DNA of 64,000 nt from Streptomyces sp. I05A-00742 (lineage in GTDB: Bacteria; Actinomycetota; Actinomycetes; Streptomycetales; Streptomycetaceae), in assembly GCF_013055795.1 (NCBI RefSeq), contig NZ_JABETO010000003.1:87074-151073 (forward strand), read 5' to 3'. Below are positions 1-8,474 of this stretch, piece by piece (position 1 is the stretch's first letter; the number at the start of each line of letters is the position of its first letter). The notes beneath the pieces were generated by a model. That model was not told where the DNA came from. It searched no databases and saw nothing but the letters and a program-made list of their open reading frames with translations. The position numbers and the translations under genes were made by a program.

Positions 1-1
1 G

Positions 2-115
2 ATGGACTATCTGTACTGGCACTCCTGGAACGCCAGGTACGTCACCGGTGCCGACATCTGGCAGGGCAACCGCTACGGGTGGTCCTTCATCCGCCGGACA
101 CCTCTGCCGTCCTGA
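2..115 (+). CDS. C-terminal fragment of an unidentified protein (5' end outside window)
   Basis: The first 114 bases stay open in the second frame and end in TGA at 113-115, giving about 37 residues rich in Trp and Tyr (for example YLYWHSWNARY). The reading probably continues upstream of the window; an ATG at position 2 is simply the first codon visible. Aromatic-rich tails of this kind occur in secreted carbohydrate-binding proteins, and the next gene is a secreted lectin, but no family can be assigned from so little sequence. Confidence 0.3.
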   Translation: MDYLYWHSWNARYVTGADIWQGNRYGWSFIRRTPLPS

Positions 116-231
116 GGCGTGTCCGGTCCGAGGGCAGGTGGCCGGTTCGGCGTATGGACGGCCACCGCCGCACCGACTAGGCATGGCCCCGACATGTTGC
201 GCGCTCCTCGGAGATCCAGGAAGGATCGTCC

Positions 232-858
232 ATGCCCCGCAGACACGTCGTCATCGGTCTCGCGCTGACAACCGCGCTGCTCACCGGAGCAGGGCTTGCC
301 GCGGCCACGGCCACCGCCACCACCCCTGCCACGCCCCGAACCCCTGAACCGGCGCACGGCGGCACCATCACCGTGACCCCGCCCCGCGCGAACCCCGACG
401 GCGCCCGCACCCTCGGACAGGGAGTCCGGGCCGGGGTCGTCAGGATCACCAGCCTCTACGGGCCGACTCCCGGGCAGTGCCTCGACGCGGACGCCAACGC
501 GGGCGGCAACGGCACCAAGGTGCAGGTGTGGAAGTGCAACCTCAGCGCCCAACAGGCGTGGATCTCCTGGGAGAACGGGGCGCTGGAGAGCTCCCGCTTC
601 CGGGGCATGTGCCTCGACGCCGACACCAACGGCGGTGGCCACAACGGCACCAGGGTGCAGCTGTGGCAGTGCAACGGGTCCGCCCAGCAGCGGTGGTTCA
701 CGCTCTCGGGTGATCTCGCGATCTACAACAACCTGTACTACAGCGGCGGCGACACCGTCCTTGACCGGGACAACAACGTGCCCGGTGACGGCGCGCGGGC
801 GCAGCTGTGGGGCAAGAACTACCAGTCCCAGCAGTGGTGGCGGGTTGATGCCGTGTGA
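232..858 (+). CDS. Secreted ricin-type beta-trefoil lectin domain protein
   Basis: The 208-residue product begins with a Sec signal peptide (MPRRH, then a hydrophobic stretch to about residue 30, with an Ala-rich cleavage region). A single beta-trefoil fills residues 75-208. Its three subdomains each carry the family's Q-x-W signature (QQAW, QQRW, QQWW), and two repeat the CLDADxNxGG block. The family binds galactose or other sugars, so an extracellular carbohydrate-binding role is expected, but no catalytic domain is attached. The start is supported by AAGGA at 221-225. It seems to be monocistronic, since the next gene is on the opposite strand. Confidence 0.88.
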   Translation: MPRRHVVIGLALTTALLTGAGLAAATATATTPATPRTPEPAHGGTITVTPPRANPDGARTLGQGVRAGVVRITSLYGPTPGQCLDADANAGGNGTKVQVWKCNLSAQQAWISWENGALESSRFRGMCLDADTNGGGHNGTRVQLWQCNGSAQQRWFTLSGDLAIYNNLYYSGGDTVLDRDNNVPGDGARAQLWGKNYQSQQWWRVDAV

Positions 859-888
859 CGGACAATGCGGCGCCCGTGCGGCGGCCGG

Positions 889-1278
889 CTACGCGCCGCG
901 CGCCGTCAGCGCCCGGCGGGTGACATCGGCCGGGGCCGCGGCGATGACGTCGTCGAGCGCGTCCATGGACGTCTGGAGGTCGGTGATGGCCAGAGCGATG
1001 CGGTCGCGCTCCTGGTAGAGGTCTCCGAGCAGGTCCGGGCAGGTGGGGACGAGACGGTCGCCGGTGTCCCGCAGGCACGGCAGGACCGTGGTGATCGTCG
1101 AGGTGTTCAGGCCGGCGGCCAGCAGGCTGCGGATGCGGCGGACGACGGCGACGTCCTCCTCCGCGTACTCCCGGTATCCGCTGGGGCGCCGCTGCGGATG
1201 GAGCAGGCCCTGCTCCTCGTAGTAGCGCAGCAGGTACACGGCAACGCCGGTCCGCCGGGACAGCTCTCCGATGCGCAC
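889..1278 (-). CDS. MerR family transcriptional regulator
   Basis: A MerR regulator of about 129 residues. The N-terminal winged helix reads RIGELSRRTGVAVYLLRYYE, followed by the typical Y-REY wing and a C-terminal dimerisation coiled coil. The frame can be extended to a GTG at 1290, but the GTG at 1278 is preferred: GGAGGT lies just ahead of it and the protein then starts with the family-typical MRIGEL. It is divergent from an MFS exporter, with an 18-bp palindrome between the two genes. Local control of that exporter is the likely role. The effector is unknown; the only cysteines (about two, in LPCLRDT and PTCPDL) could bind a metal or thiol-reactive ligand, but this is conjecture. Confidence 0.87.
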   Translation of the reverse strand: MRIGELSRRTGVAVYLLRYYEEQGLLHPQRRPSGYREYAEEDVAVVRRIRSLLAAGLNTSTITTVLPCLRDTGDRLVPTCPDLLGDLYQERDRIALAITDLQTSMDALDDVIAAAPADVTRRALTARGA

Positions 1279-1319
1279 AAGGACCTCCACAGTGGTCGCG
1301 CGGGCACGGTCCGCCCGGC

Positions 1320-1351
1320 TTGACTCTCATATCGATATGAGACTTTAGCGT
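1320..1351 (+). promoter_or_regulatory. MerR-type promoter with an 18-bp palindromic operator in a 20-bp spacer
   Basis: A -35 like TTGACT (1320-1325) and a -10 like TAGCGT (1346-1351) are 20 bp apart. The perfect palindrome TCTCATATCGATATGAGA (1325-1342) fills the spacer. Over-long spacers with a dyad between the boxes are the hallmark of MerR-activated promoters. The MFS ATG at 1359 is only 7 nt after the -10 box and has no ribosome binding site, so the transcript is probably leaderless. Confidence 0.75.
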
Positions 1352-1358
1352 CTGCGGC

Positions 1359-2549
1359 ATGACCGTGAACAAGGGTTTCGCGACGCTTGCGGCGTTGTGC
1401 GCGAGCGTCTTCGTCGTGGGTACCTCGGAGTACCTGATCGCCGGGCTGCTCCCCCAGGTCGGAGCCGACCTGGACGTCTCCGTGGGAACGGCCGGCCAAG
1501 CGGTCACCGCGTACGCGCTCGGCGTGGTGGCCGGAGGGCCGGTCATGGCCCTGCTGACCGCGCGGCTGCCGCGCAAGGGGCTCGCCATCGGGCTGATGCT
1601 GCTGTTCGCCGCGGGCAGCGCGATCAGCGCCGCGGCGCCTTCGTTCGGCCTGCTCCTGGTGGGCCGCGTGGTGTCCTCGCTCAGCCATGCCGCCTTCCTG
1701 GCCCTGGCGCTGGTGACGGCGACCCGGGTGGTCCCGGCGGAACGGACGGGCTCGGCCATCGCCACCGTCGCCTCCGGCTTCACCGTGGCCACCCTCCTCG
1801 GGGTGCCCCTGGGCGCGCTGCTCGGGCAGGGTGCCGGATGGCGGGCTCCGTTCGCCGTGCTGACCGCTCTCGCCCTGGCGGGCACCGTGCTTCTGGCCGC
1901 GGTGCTGCCCCGGCGGGAGGCGCCGTCCACGCGGCTGCGGGACGAGATACGTGTGGTCACGCGCCGGCCGGTCGTGCTCGCCATCGCCACCACCGCGGTG
2001 GGCTTCTCCGGGGTCGCCACCGTGTTCACCTACATCGCCCCGCTGCTGACCCGCGTCTCCGGCTTCTCCGCCGCGGCGGTCTCCGGCCTGCTGCTCGCCT
2101 ACGGCGCGGGCAGTTTCGCCGGCAACCTCACCGCCGGAAAGCTGACCGACAGGTCGGTGGGCGCGACCGTACGCGGGGTCTTCGGCGGGCTGACGGGGAC
2201 GCTCCTCCTCATCCCGTTCGCCGTGGTGTGGCAGCCCACCGCCGTCGCCGCGGTCCTGGTGCTCGGCCTGCTCGCCACCGCGACCATCGCCCCGCTCCAG
2301 GGGCTGATCCTGCGCCACGCGGGCACCGCTCCGACCCTGGCCGTCTCCGTCAACGTGGGCGCCTTCAACCTCGGCGCCGCGGCCGGCTCGCTCATCGGCG
2401 GAGCCCTCGTCGCCGCCGGGGCCCTGCGCTGGACCGGCCTGGCGGGCGCGGTGCTGAGCCTGATCGGTCTGGCCCTCGCCCGTCTCGTCCTGCCCCGTAC
2501 GCGGACGTCGGCGCCGGGCGCCGCGTCCGACGTCCCCACGGCTGCCTAA
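1359..2549 (+). CDS. MFS transporter, DHA1 drug-efflux type
   Basis: The 396-residue protein has about 12 hydrophobic segments. Its N-terminal half resembles the DHA1 AraJ/Cmx-like exporters: VVGTSEYLIAGLLPQVGADL in TM1 and a VGRVVSSLSHAAFLALAL block in TM4. Proton-coupled export of a hydrophobic drug or metabolite is the usual role; chloramphenicol-type substrates are known for relatives but cannot be read from sequence. The divergent MerR gene and the MerR-type promoter upstream argue for induction by the exported compound or a related signal. The MDR oxidoreductase gene at 2609 follows after 59 bp and may be cotranscribed. Confidence 0.87.
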   Translation: MTVNKGFATLAALCASVFVVGTSEYLIAGLLPQVGADLDVSVGTAGQAVTAYALGVVAGGPVMALLTARLPRKGLAIGLMLLFAAGSAISAAAPSFGLLLVGRVVSSLSHAAFLALALVTATRVVPAERTGSAIATVASGFTVATLLGVPLGALLGQGAGWRAPFAVLTALALAGTVLLAAVLPRREAPSTRLRDEIRVVTRRPVVLAIATTAVGFSGVATVFTYIAPLLTRVSGFSAAAVSGLLLAYGAGSFAGNLTAGKLTDRSVGATVRGVFGGLTGTLLLIPFAVVWQPTAVAAVLVLGLLATATIAPLQGLILRHAGTAPTLAVSVNVGAFNLGAAAGSLIGGALVAAGALRWTGLAGAVLSLIGLALARLVLPRTRTSAPGAASDVPTAA

Positions 2550-2608
2550 TCCCCCGCCCCCTCGCCCGCACCCGATTCCCCATCCACTCACCCATAGAGG
2601 AGGTCGCG

Positions 2609-3487
2609 ATGTACGCGATCCGGATCGCTCGCCACGGTGGGCCCGAAGCCCTGTCCGTCCAGGAGGTTCCCCCGCCCGTTCCGGGCGCCGACGAGGTGCT
2701 GATCCGCACCGTCGCCAGCAGCCTGAACCCGGTGGACTGGAAGACCCGCGCGTGGGAGGTCGGGCCCGAGCTGCCCGCCACCCTGGGGTGGGATCTGGCC
2801 GGCGTCGTCACCGCCTCCCACCACCCCGGCTACCGCCCCGGGGACCGGGTGATCGCGATGTCCGCGCAGATCGCCACCGGCCTCGGTACCTGGGCCGAAC
2901 AGGTCGCCCTGCCCGCCCGGCTGCTGGCCACCGCCCCCACGACCGTTCCGCTGGCGGACGCCGCGGCACTGCCGCTGGCCGGAGTGACGGCGCTGCAGGC
3001 CCTGAACCGGGCGGCGGTCACCAGCGGGGACCACGTCCTGATCACCGGCGCGGCCGGTGCCGTGGGCGGCATCGCCGTCCAGCTCGCCCGCCACGCCGGG
3101 GCAACCGTCGACGCCCTGGTCTCGCGCCCCGGGCACCTCCAGGCGGCCCGGGACCTCGGCGCCGACCGCGCCTGGCACCGCACGGCCGACCTCCCCCGCC
3201 ACACCTACACGGCGGTACTGGACACCGCGGGAACCGCCGCGGGCCCCGCCCTCGCCCCCGGCGGACGGTACGTCTCCATCGCCGACCACCCCCTGCCCGA
3301 CATTCCCGGGGCCGCCATGAGCTACGTCCAGGAGAACCGGGACCACCTCGCCCACCTCGCCGCCCTCGTGGACGAGGGCGCGCTCCGGCTGCGCATCGCG
3401 CACCGCTACCCGTTCCACGAGGTCCGCGGCGCCCACGAGCGGTTCGAGGCAGGCGGCGTACTCGGCAAGATCCTGCTCACCTTCTGA
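2609..3487 (+). CDS. Zinc-independent MDR/quinone oxidoreductase family NADPH-dependent dehydrogenase
   Basis: The 292-residue product is an MDR-superfamily enzyme. It has a GroES-like N-terminal half (residues 1-110, with SSLNPVDWKTR) and a Rossmann half with the nucleotide loop ITGAAGAVGGIAVQLARHAG (about 140-160). The catalytic-zinc cysteines of classical alcohol dehydrogenases are absent, placing it with quinone/enone reductases. The C-terminal GGVLGKILLTF is the usual end of this family. GAGGAGG at 2597-2603 fixes the ATG at 2609. It follows the MFS exporter closely, so the pair may act together against the same reactive compound. Confidence 0.88.
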   Translation: MYAIRIARHGGPEALSVQEVPPPVPGADEVLIRTVASSLNPVDWKTRAWEVGPELPATLGWDLAGVVTASHHPGYRPGDRVIAMSAQIATGLGTWAEQVALPARLLATAPTTVPLADAAALPLAGVTALQALNRAAVTSGDHVLITGAAGAVGGIAVQLARHAGATVDALVSRPGHLQAARDLGADRAWHRTADLPRHTYTAVLDTAGTAAGPALAPGGRYVSIADHPLPDIPGAAMSYVQENRDHLAHLAALVDEGALRLRIAHRYPFHEVRGAHERFEAGGVLGKILLTF

Positions 3488-3563
3488 ACCGACCGTGCCG
3501 CGTGGTACCGCGCGGTGCCCCGGACCGGTGCCCAGTCGGCCTCGGCCCGGTCCGGGCGTCGGC

Positions 3564-4127
3564 TCAGGCGAGTTCCCTGCGTACGAGGATCCTGAAGTCG
3601 GTCACCGACAGCTCCTGCTGCAGGTTCAGGCCGGGGGCGACCTCCCCGGCCGACGGCAGGTCCATGGCCTTCACCTCGCCGACGGGGAGGTCCTCCCGTG
3701 CCAGGCCGAGAGTGACGTGCGGCCAGAACCCGTCCTCCGCGATCCCCAGCGGCTCTGTGATCCCGGCGTAGATCTCGCCGAGCTCGGGCGTGTGCTCGAC
3801 GCCGAGCCGGATCTGTTCCTGCTTCTGGACAAGCTCGTCGTCGTAGCGGTACGACGGGTTCTTCCGCAGCTGCCAGCTTCCGTGCCGCACCTCACCGGTC
3901 AGCCGGACGACCGGGGCGGGCCACGTACGCCCGCTCACCAGCGCGGCCGCGTCGGCCAGCCGTGCCGCATCGGCGTCATGGACGAAGCCCAGCGTGATGT
4001 GGATGTGCTCGCGCTGCTGCGGTTCGACGCGCTCCTGGTGGCTTGTCTGCAGGTCGGCCAGGGCGTCGAGAAGTCCGGACGGGACATCGAGGCTGAAGAA
4101 GACGTTGACTGTCCGGTCTGCCGCCAT
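3564..4127 (-). CDS. 2'-5' RNA ligase family (2H phosphoesterase) protein
   Basis: The 187-residue protein has the two H-x-T motifs that define the 2H phosphoesterase fold: H43-I-T45 and H137-V-T139, each followed by LG. This is the ThpR/LigT arrangement and length. Family members hydrolyse or ligate 2'-5' phosphodiester or cyclic phosphate bonds in RNA or nucleotides; the physiological substrate here is unknown. It stands alone between genes on either side with no operon partner. Confidence 0.82.
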   Translation of the reverse strand: MAADRTVNVFFSLDVPSGLLDALADLQTSHQERVEPQQREHIHITLGFVHDADAARLADAAALVSGRTWPAPVVRLTGEVRHGSWQLRKNPSYRYDDELVQKQEQIRLGVEHTPELGEIYAGITEPLGIAEDGFWPHVTLGLAREDLPVGEVKAMDLPSAGEVAPGLNLQQELSVTDFRILVRRELA

Positions 4128-4223
4128 GTGGCTTCCTCCAACAGGCTCTTGTGAGGCTCACCTCAGAGTCTCGGGCACTGAGCCGCTGTCGGCCACCGGA
4201 CCTGTACTCGGAGAGCCACCTGC

Positions 4224-4973
4224 TCACCCCATGGAGCCGTCGATACCGGGAACGGGCCAGGACGAGAACACGGGCCGGACGCCCTTCGCCGCCTCCGCCA
4301 TCGGCGAGCCCGACACCTTCGCGGTGCGCTCGACCGACTCGTACGCCCACCCCGCCAGGGACACGGCCAGGACCCTCACCCCGTTCCACCCTTGCGCCGC
4401 GGCCACCTCGTCCACCGTCGACAGCGCCTCCTCCGGGACGTCGTGCTCCGCGCCGTCGGTGAGCCTGGTCATCAGCTGGACGACCTGGCGCGCCGCGTAC
4501 GGTTCCAGGGCGGCCAGCTGCAACCGGTCATGGACCCAGGCACGCTGCCGGGCCCGCTCGTCCTGCTCGGCCTCCTGCTCGTTCTCCTGCTCGTCGCCGT
4601 CGGCTTCGTCCGCGGAAGTCTGCTGTGCCGCATCCTGTGGGCCATGGTCTGCCATGACCGCCATGAGCTCGGTCTGGTAGAAGTCGACGAGTTCCTGCGC
4701 GGTGTGCCCGCTGACGCGGGCGAAGTCGTGGGCCATGCCGGTGAGCAGGTTCGCCAGCGACAAGGCCAGGGCGCGCAGGCCGTCCCCGCCGCGCTCGGCC
4801 TCGAACCCCATGATCGTGCCCAGGTTGAGCACCGGCACCACTCCGGGTTCCTCCAACTCCAGTCCGGCGCGCAGCAATTCGATCATCACGCTCATGGACT
4901 CCGGCTTGAGCGGCCGCAACCGCTTCTGCTCGGCCCGCACCATGCGCACCTGTTCCACACGGCCTTCGCTCAT
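4224..4973 (-). CDS. Uncharacterised protein with acidic Gln/Glu-rich linker
   Basis: I do not recognise the family of this 249-residue protein. Residues 1-105 look like a helical domain (LLRAGLELEEPG, LALSLANLLTGMAHDFARVSG). Residues 110-145 form a low-complexity linker of D, E and Q. A second helical block, about 146-249, echoes the first in layout (VRVLAVSLAGWAYESVER versus LRALALSLANLLTGMAHD), which suggests an internal duplication. No signal peptide or membrane segment is visible. The gene at 5185 is divergent. Confidence 0.62.
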   Translation of the reverse strand: MSEGRVEQVRMVRAEQKRLRPLKPESMSVMIELLRAGLELEEPGVVPVLNLGTIMGFEAERGGDGLRALALSLANLLTGMAHDFARVSGHTAQELVDFYQTELMAVMADHGPQDAAQQTSADEADGDEQENEQEAEQDERARQRAWVHDRLQLAALEPYAARQVVQLMTRLTDGAEHDVPEEALSTVDEVAAAQGWNGVRVLAVSLAGWAYESVERTAKVSGSPMAEAAKGVRPVFSSWPVPGIDGSMG

Positions 4974-5184
4974 GACGACAGTTCCTCCTGCTTGTCGGAC
5001 TCCGGTCGCACGCTACGGTCCGGGCGCGGGCCCGCGGGACGAGTTGCGGGTTTTGGTCTTCGCCCGCGGATCCGCGCGTCGGGGCATTCGCCGTTCTGTT
5101 CGCGGAACACGGGAAACAGCGGTCCGGATCACCGGAGCCGGAGCCGCCGTCGCCGCCCCCGCCGCGGTCGGTATCGTGGCCGTC

Positions 5185-5649
5185 ATGCAGATACGCAGGG
5201 GCCGGCGGGCGCGATCCGACGACACGGTCGGGGTCACTCCCGTCGTCCCGGACAAGGAACAGAACTTCCGGGCGTGGCTGGCCGGCGACATCCCGGAGCA
5301 CGTGCACGGCTACGACCGTCTGGTGGCCGGCCCCGGCCTGCTCGTCGCGACCCCCGATCCGGCCGGCCGCGTCGCCCGCTGGCCCGTGCCGCGCACGCTC
5401 GCCGTGGAGCGCGTCCGGCTGCCGCACCGGACGGATCCGCAGCTGCCCACCGGCTTCAAGGGGATGCCGGCCGACGCCCTCGTGGCGGACTGCCGCGACG
5501 GCGAGCAGCGGGTGACCATCGTCGTCGACCGGCAGCACATGCCGTGGGTCCTCGGCGCCCTGCTCCCGGCAGCGGAATCCGAACCGTCCGACGCGGGGGC
5601 CGCGGAGGAGGACCACGCGGCGGGGGCCCGGGATTCCTTGCCGGAGTGA
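5185..5649 (+). CDS. Small uncharacterised protein
   Basis: About 154 residues with no recognised family. The body is well-behaved globular sequence (NFRAWLAGDIPEHVHGYDRL, then a strand-rich part ending QRVTIVVDRQHMPWVLGALL), followed by an acidic, disordered-looking tail. The start is uncertain: the frame is open far upstream, and no clear ribosome binding site precedes ATG 5185 or the in-frame GTG at 5176. Codon bias is typical of the neighbourhood, so it is probably a real gene. Confidence 0.6.
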   Translation: MQIRRGRRARSDDTVGVTPVVPDKEQNFRAWLAGDIPEHVHGYDRLVAGPGLLVATPDPAGRVARWPVPRTLAVERVRLPHRTDPQLPTGFKGMPADALVADCRDGEQRVTIVVDRQHMPWVLGALLPAAESEPSDAGAAEEDHAAGARDSLPE

Positions 5650-5727
5650 TCTTGATGGTGGATGATCACGCCTCCGAGGCGAGTGCCCCGACCGGGCGGG
5701 GCGCGACGAAAGAGGCGAGTAGGACCC

Positions 5728-6324
5728 ATGCGCATCGTCATCAGTGAGTTCATGAGCCTGGACGGAGTCGTCCAGGCGCCGGGCGGACCCGACGAGGACA
5801 CCGACGGCGGCTTCGCGCACGGCGGCTGGTCCCACCCGTTCTTCGACCCCGAGGTGGTGGGCGGCGCCTTCGACGATGCCACCGCGCGGGCCGAGGCGCT
5901 GCTCTTCGGACGCCGCACCTGGCGGACCATGGCGGCGGCCTGGCCCGGACGCGCCGGTGACCCGTTCGCCGACCGGATGAACGCCCTCCCCAAGTACGTC
6001 GTGTCCCGAACACTGCGCGACGCCGACCTGACCTGGGCCAACACCACGCGCATCCCCGGGGACGAGGCCGTCGCCCGGGTACGGGAGCTGCGGGAGGCCG
6101 AGGGCGGTGACCTGCTGGTCATGGGGAGCGCCACGCTCGCCCGGACCCTCCTGGGCGAAGGCCTGGCCGACGAGCTCCGGCTCATGGTCATGCCGGTGCT
6201 CCTCGGCGGCGGGAAGTCCCTCTTCCCCGACGACGGCGTCCTGCGCACGCTGGAGCTCGTCTCGACGGTCACCAGCACCACGGGAGTCAACGTCTGCACC
6301 TACCGCCCGGCCGCCGGGCGGTAG
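5728..6324 (+). CDS. Dihydrofolate reductase family protein (RibD C-terminal type)
   Basis: The 198-residue product begins MRIVISEFMSLDGVVQAPGG, the strand-loop typical of the RibD_C/DHFR-like fold. It contains the NADPH-binding block (LLFGRRTWRTM, DLLVMGSATLARTLL) and ends with the conserved ELRLMVMPVLLGGGKSLF segment. These stand-alone proteins bind NADPH and reduce unknown substrates; they are not demonstrated folate or riboflavin enzymes. Sequence ahead of the ATG (GAGTAGGA) offers a modest ribosome binding site. Confidence 0.87.
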   Translation: MRIVISEFMSLDGVVQAPGGPDEDTDGGFAHGGWSHPFFDPEVVGGAFDDATARAEALLFGRRTWRTMAAAWPGRAGDPFADRMNALPKYVVSRTLRDADLTWANTTRIPGDEAVARVRELREAEGGDLLVMGSATLARTLLGEGLADELRLMVMPVLLGGGKSLFPDDGVLRTLELVSTVTSTTGVNVCTYRPAAGR

Positions 6325-6558
6325 GCGGACGGCAGGCGGGGCAGCAACGGGCGGAGGCCGTCACCTGCCGTGACCGGCAGCGCCGCACCGCTCGCGGGCG
6401 GCGGCCACCGCCGCGCACCGGAGAGATCTGCGGGCCCGCGCTCTCCGGCCCGGTGCGCGAGGAACCGAACCCGAAGTACGACAACGTCCCTACGGTGCAG
6501 CGGGATTGGACAGCCAACCCGGCACCCCACCGCCCGGCCGCCTGGCAGACTGGCGCCC

Positions 6559-7260
6559 ATGACAGTCAAGGGCGTGCTCTTCGACTTCTCCGGAACCCTC
6601 TTCCGCATCGAGTCCCCGACATCCTGGCTGCGCCACGCGTTCGACCGCTGCGGCCTGCGCCCGGGCGACGGCGAACTCCCGCGCCTCGCCGCCGCGTTGG
6701 CCACCGAAGGCGCTCAGCCCGGCGGGCCGTCGCCCCGCAGCGTGCCCCCGCGGCTCGCCGCGGTATGGGCCCGGCGCGACAGCAGCGCCGCGGACCACCG
6801 CGCCGCGTACGTCGGGGTGGCGCACGAAGTGCCGCTCCCCGCAATGGAGTTGTACGACGCGCTGTACGAGCGGCACATGGAGCCCGGCGCCTGGCAGCCG
6901 TACCCCGACGCCGTCGATGTCCTCACCGGGCTCCGGCGCCGGGGTATACCCACCGCCGTGGTGAGCAACATCGGCTGGGACCTGCGGCCGGTCTTCCGGG
7001 CGCACGGGCTGCACGGCCTCGTGGACGCGTACGTGCTCTCGTACGAGCACGGAGTGCAGAAACCGGACGCCCGGCTCTTCCTGACCGCGTGCCGCGCGAT
7101 AGGGCGGGCACCCGAGGACGTTCTGATGGTCGGGGACAACCCCCACGCGGACGGGGGCGCCGCGGCCGTCGGCTGTACGGTGCGTCTCGTGGAACCGCGC
7201 CCGGTGGCCGAACGCCCGGACGGGCTGGTGCCGGTGCTGGCTCAGGCGGGGGCCGCCTGA
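6559..7260 (+). CDS. HAD family hydrolase (subfamily IA) with variant motif I
   Basis: The 233-residue protein shows HAD motif II (VVSNIG), motif III Lys (GVQKPDARLF) and motif IV (MVGDNPHADGG), with a helical cap between residues 20 and 110. Motif I reads D9-F-S11-G-T. The nucleophile Asp is present, but the second Asp (acid/base) is replaced by Ser. Phosphatase activity would normally need that residue, so the reaction may be slow or different. The 3' end overlaps the convergent GH25 gene by 19 bp. Confidence 0.85.
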   Translation: MTVKGVLFDFSGTLFRIESPTSWLRHAFDRCGLRPGDGELPRLAAALATEGAQPGGPSPRSVPPRLAAVWARRDSSAADHRAAYVGVAHEVPLPAMELYDALYERHMEPGAWQPYPDAVDVLTGLRRRGIPTAVVSNIGWDLRPVFRAHGLHGLVDAYVLSYEHGVQKPDARLFLTACRAIGRAPEDVLMVGDNPHADGGAAAVGCTVRLVEPRPVAERPDGLVPVLAQAGAA

Positions 7261-7811
7261 GCCTCGCGGCGCGCCCAGGAGCGCAGCTCCGCACGGCTGG
7301 CGAAACGGCCGACGTTGCGGTCCAGGCCGCCGGAGATGGCGTACTGATGGAAGACCCAGGGGTGTCGCACCCCGGGCCGGCCCGCGGCGTGGTCGGGGTC
7401 GGCGATCCAGAGGCCGTCGCCGGCTCTGCTCGTCGTGTCGCGGTGGAACCAGAAGTCCCGGTTGCAGTAGAGGACGACGCGGTGGCCGGGTGCCTTCGCC
7501 CGGACGTGGTCGAGCCAGCGGTCCTCGTCCACGCAGGAGACACCGGTGTGCTCCCAGTCGAGCGCGAGGACATCGCCGGCCCGTAGCGCGATTTTTCCGA
7601 GGAAACGACTCCCCTGAGCGGACATCGAGCCCGGGGTGACGTAGTGGTAGTACCCGACCACCAGCCCGGCCCCCCGGGCCCGGTCGCGCTGCGCGACCCA
7701 CTTGGGGTTGGTGTAGGACATGCCCTCGGTGACCTTGACGAAGGCGAAGTCCTGTCCGGCGACGGGGTAGTTCTCGCTCTGGTAGCTGCTGACGTCGACA
7801 CCATGGATCAT
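7242..7811 (-). CDS. Glycoside hydrolase family 25 (lysozyme-like), no signal peptide
   Basis: The 189-residue protein is a compact GH25 TIM barrel. It has D6 in the opening GVDVSSYQ and the catalytic pair D85 and E87 in LALDWEHTG, preceded by VGYYHYVTPG. GH25 enzymes cleave the muramic acid-GlcNAc bond of peptidoglycan. Unusually for a wall hydrolase, no signal peptide or binding repeat is present; the first residue is four residues from the catalytic strand. It may leave the cell by lysis or a non-classical route, or act inside. GGAGCC precedes the ATG. Confidence 0.85.
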   Translation of the reverse strand: MIHGVDVSSYQSENYPVAGQDFAFVKVTEGMSYTNPKWVAQRDRARGAGLVVGYYHYVTPGSMSAQGSRFLGKIALRAGDVLALDWEHTGVSCVDEDRWLDHVRAKAPGHRVVLYCNRDFWFHRDTTSRAGDGLWIADPDHAAGRPGVRHPWVFHQYAISGGLDRNVGRFASRAELRSWARREAQAAPA

Positions 7812-7930
7812 GATGGCTCCTTGCGTGACACGTACACGTCAGCCCCATTCCCGCTGGAGCGCGGTGTCGACCGTACGGGCGGCCACGAACCGATACCGAT
7901 TCCGGGACCGCATGAGCAGACCACCGACTC

Positions 7931-7961
7931 TTACAAGCACTGTTATAAGCGCTGTTACAGT
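7931..7961 (+). promoter_or_regulatory. Probable MarR operator/promoter
   Basis: An AT-rich island in GC-rich surroundings. Two CTGTTA half-sites lie 12 bp apart (7940-7945 and 7952-7957), and the second is part of the near-palindrome CTGTTACAG. A possible -35 (TTACAA, 7931-7936) and -10 (TACAGT, 7956-7961) put the -10 six bases from the marR ATG at 7968, so the message may be leaderless. The repeats overlap the core promoter, as expected for autorepression. Confidence 0.6.
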
Positions 7962-7967
7962 TGGCCC

Positions 7968-8474
7968 ATGCCTGAACCCGACGAACAGCCGCTCGATCCC
8001 ACACACCACAGCGCGTGGCGGCCCCTGCGCCGCCTCCAGGAGCGGATGGACGCCGACATCGCCCGGGTCTACGCGGAGCAGCAGATCAAGGGGCTCAAGC
8101 CGAGCTTCGTGCTGGAACTGCTCCGGCTCCACGCCCTCGGCCCGATGACCATCACCGAGCTCGCCGAGTCCGTCGGACGCACCCATTCGGCACTCAGCCA
8201 GAAGGTGGCCGCCATGCGCGCCGCCGGCTTCGTACGGACGACCGCGGGTGACGACTCCCGCAGCAAGAAGGTGACCCTCACACCCAAGGCCCGGCGCATC
8301 GCCCGTCGGCTGGCGGCGGAATGGCGGGCCACCGAGGCGGCGGTCGCCGAGATCGAGGCCGAGATCCCCTACCCCCTCAGCCGGGCCGTCGCCGACATCG
8401 AGGAAGCCCTGCGGCGCAGGAGCTTCCACGACCGCATCACCGACAGGCTCGCGCAGGACCCCCAGTGGGAGTGA
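7968..8474 (+). CDS. MarR family transcriptional regulator
   Basis: The 168-residue protein has a winged helix of MarR type: the recognition-helix region MTITELAESVGRTHSALSQKVAAMRAAGFV at about 60-90, then a wing with DDSRSKKVTLTPKA. Long flanking helices supply dimerisation. It is the first gene of a two-gene operon: its stop codon overlaps the GTG start of the MFS exporter (GTGA). The likely role is repression of that exporter and itself through the AT-rich repeats just upstream. No ligand can be inferred. Confidence 0.86.
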   Translation: MPEPDEQPLDPTHHSAWRPLRRLQERMDADIARVYAEQQIKGLKPSFVLELLRLHALGPMTITELAESVGRTHSALSQKVAAMRAAGFVRTTAGDDSRSKKVTLTPKARRIARRLAAEWRATEAAVAEIEAEIPYPLSRAVADIEEALRRRSFHDRITDRLAQDPQWE

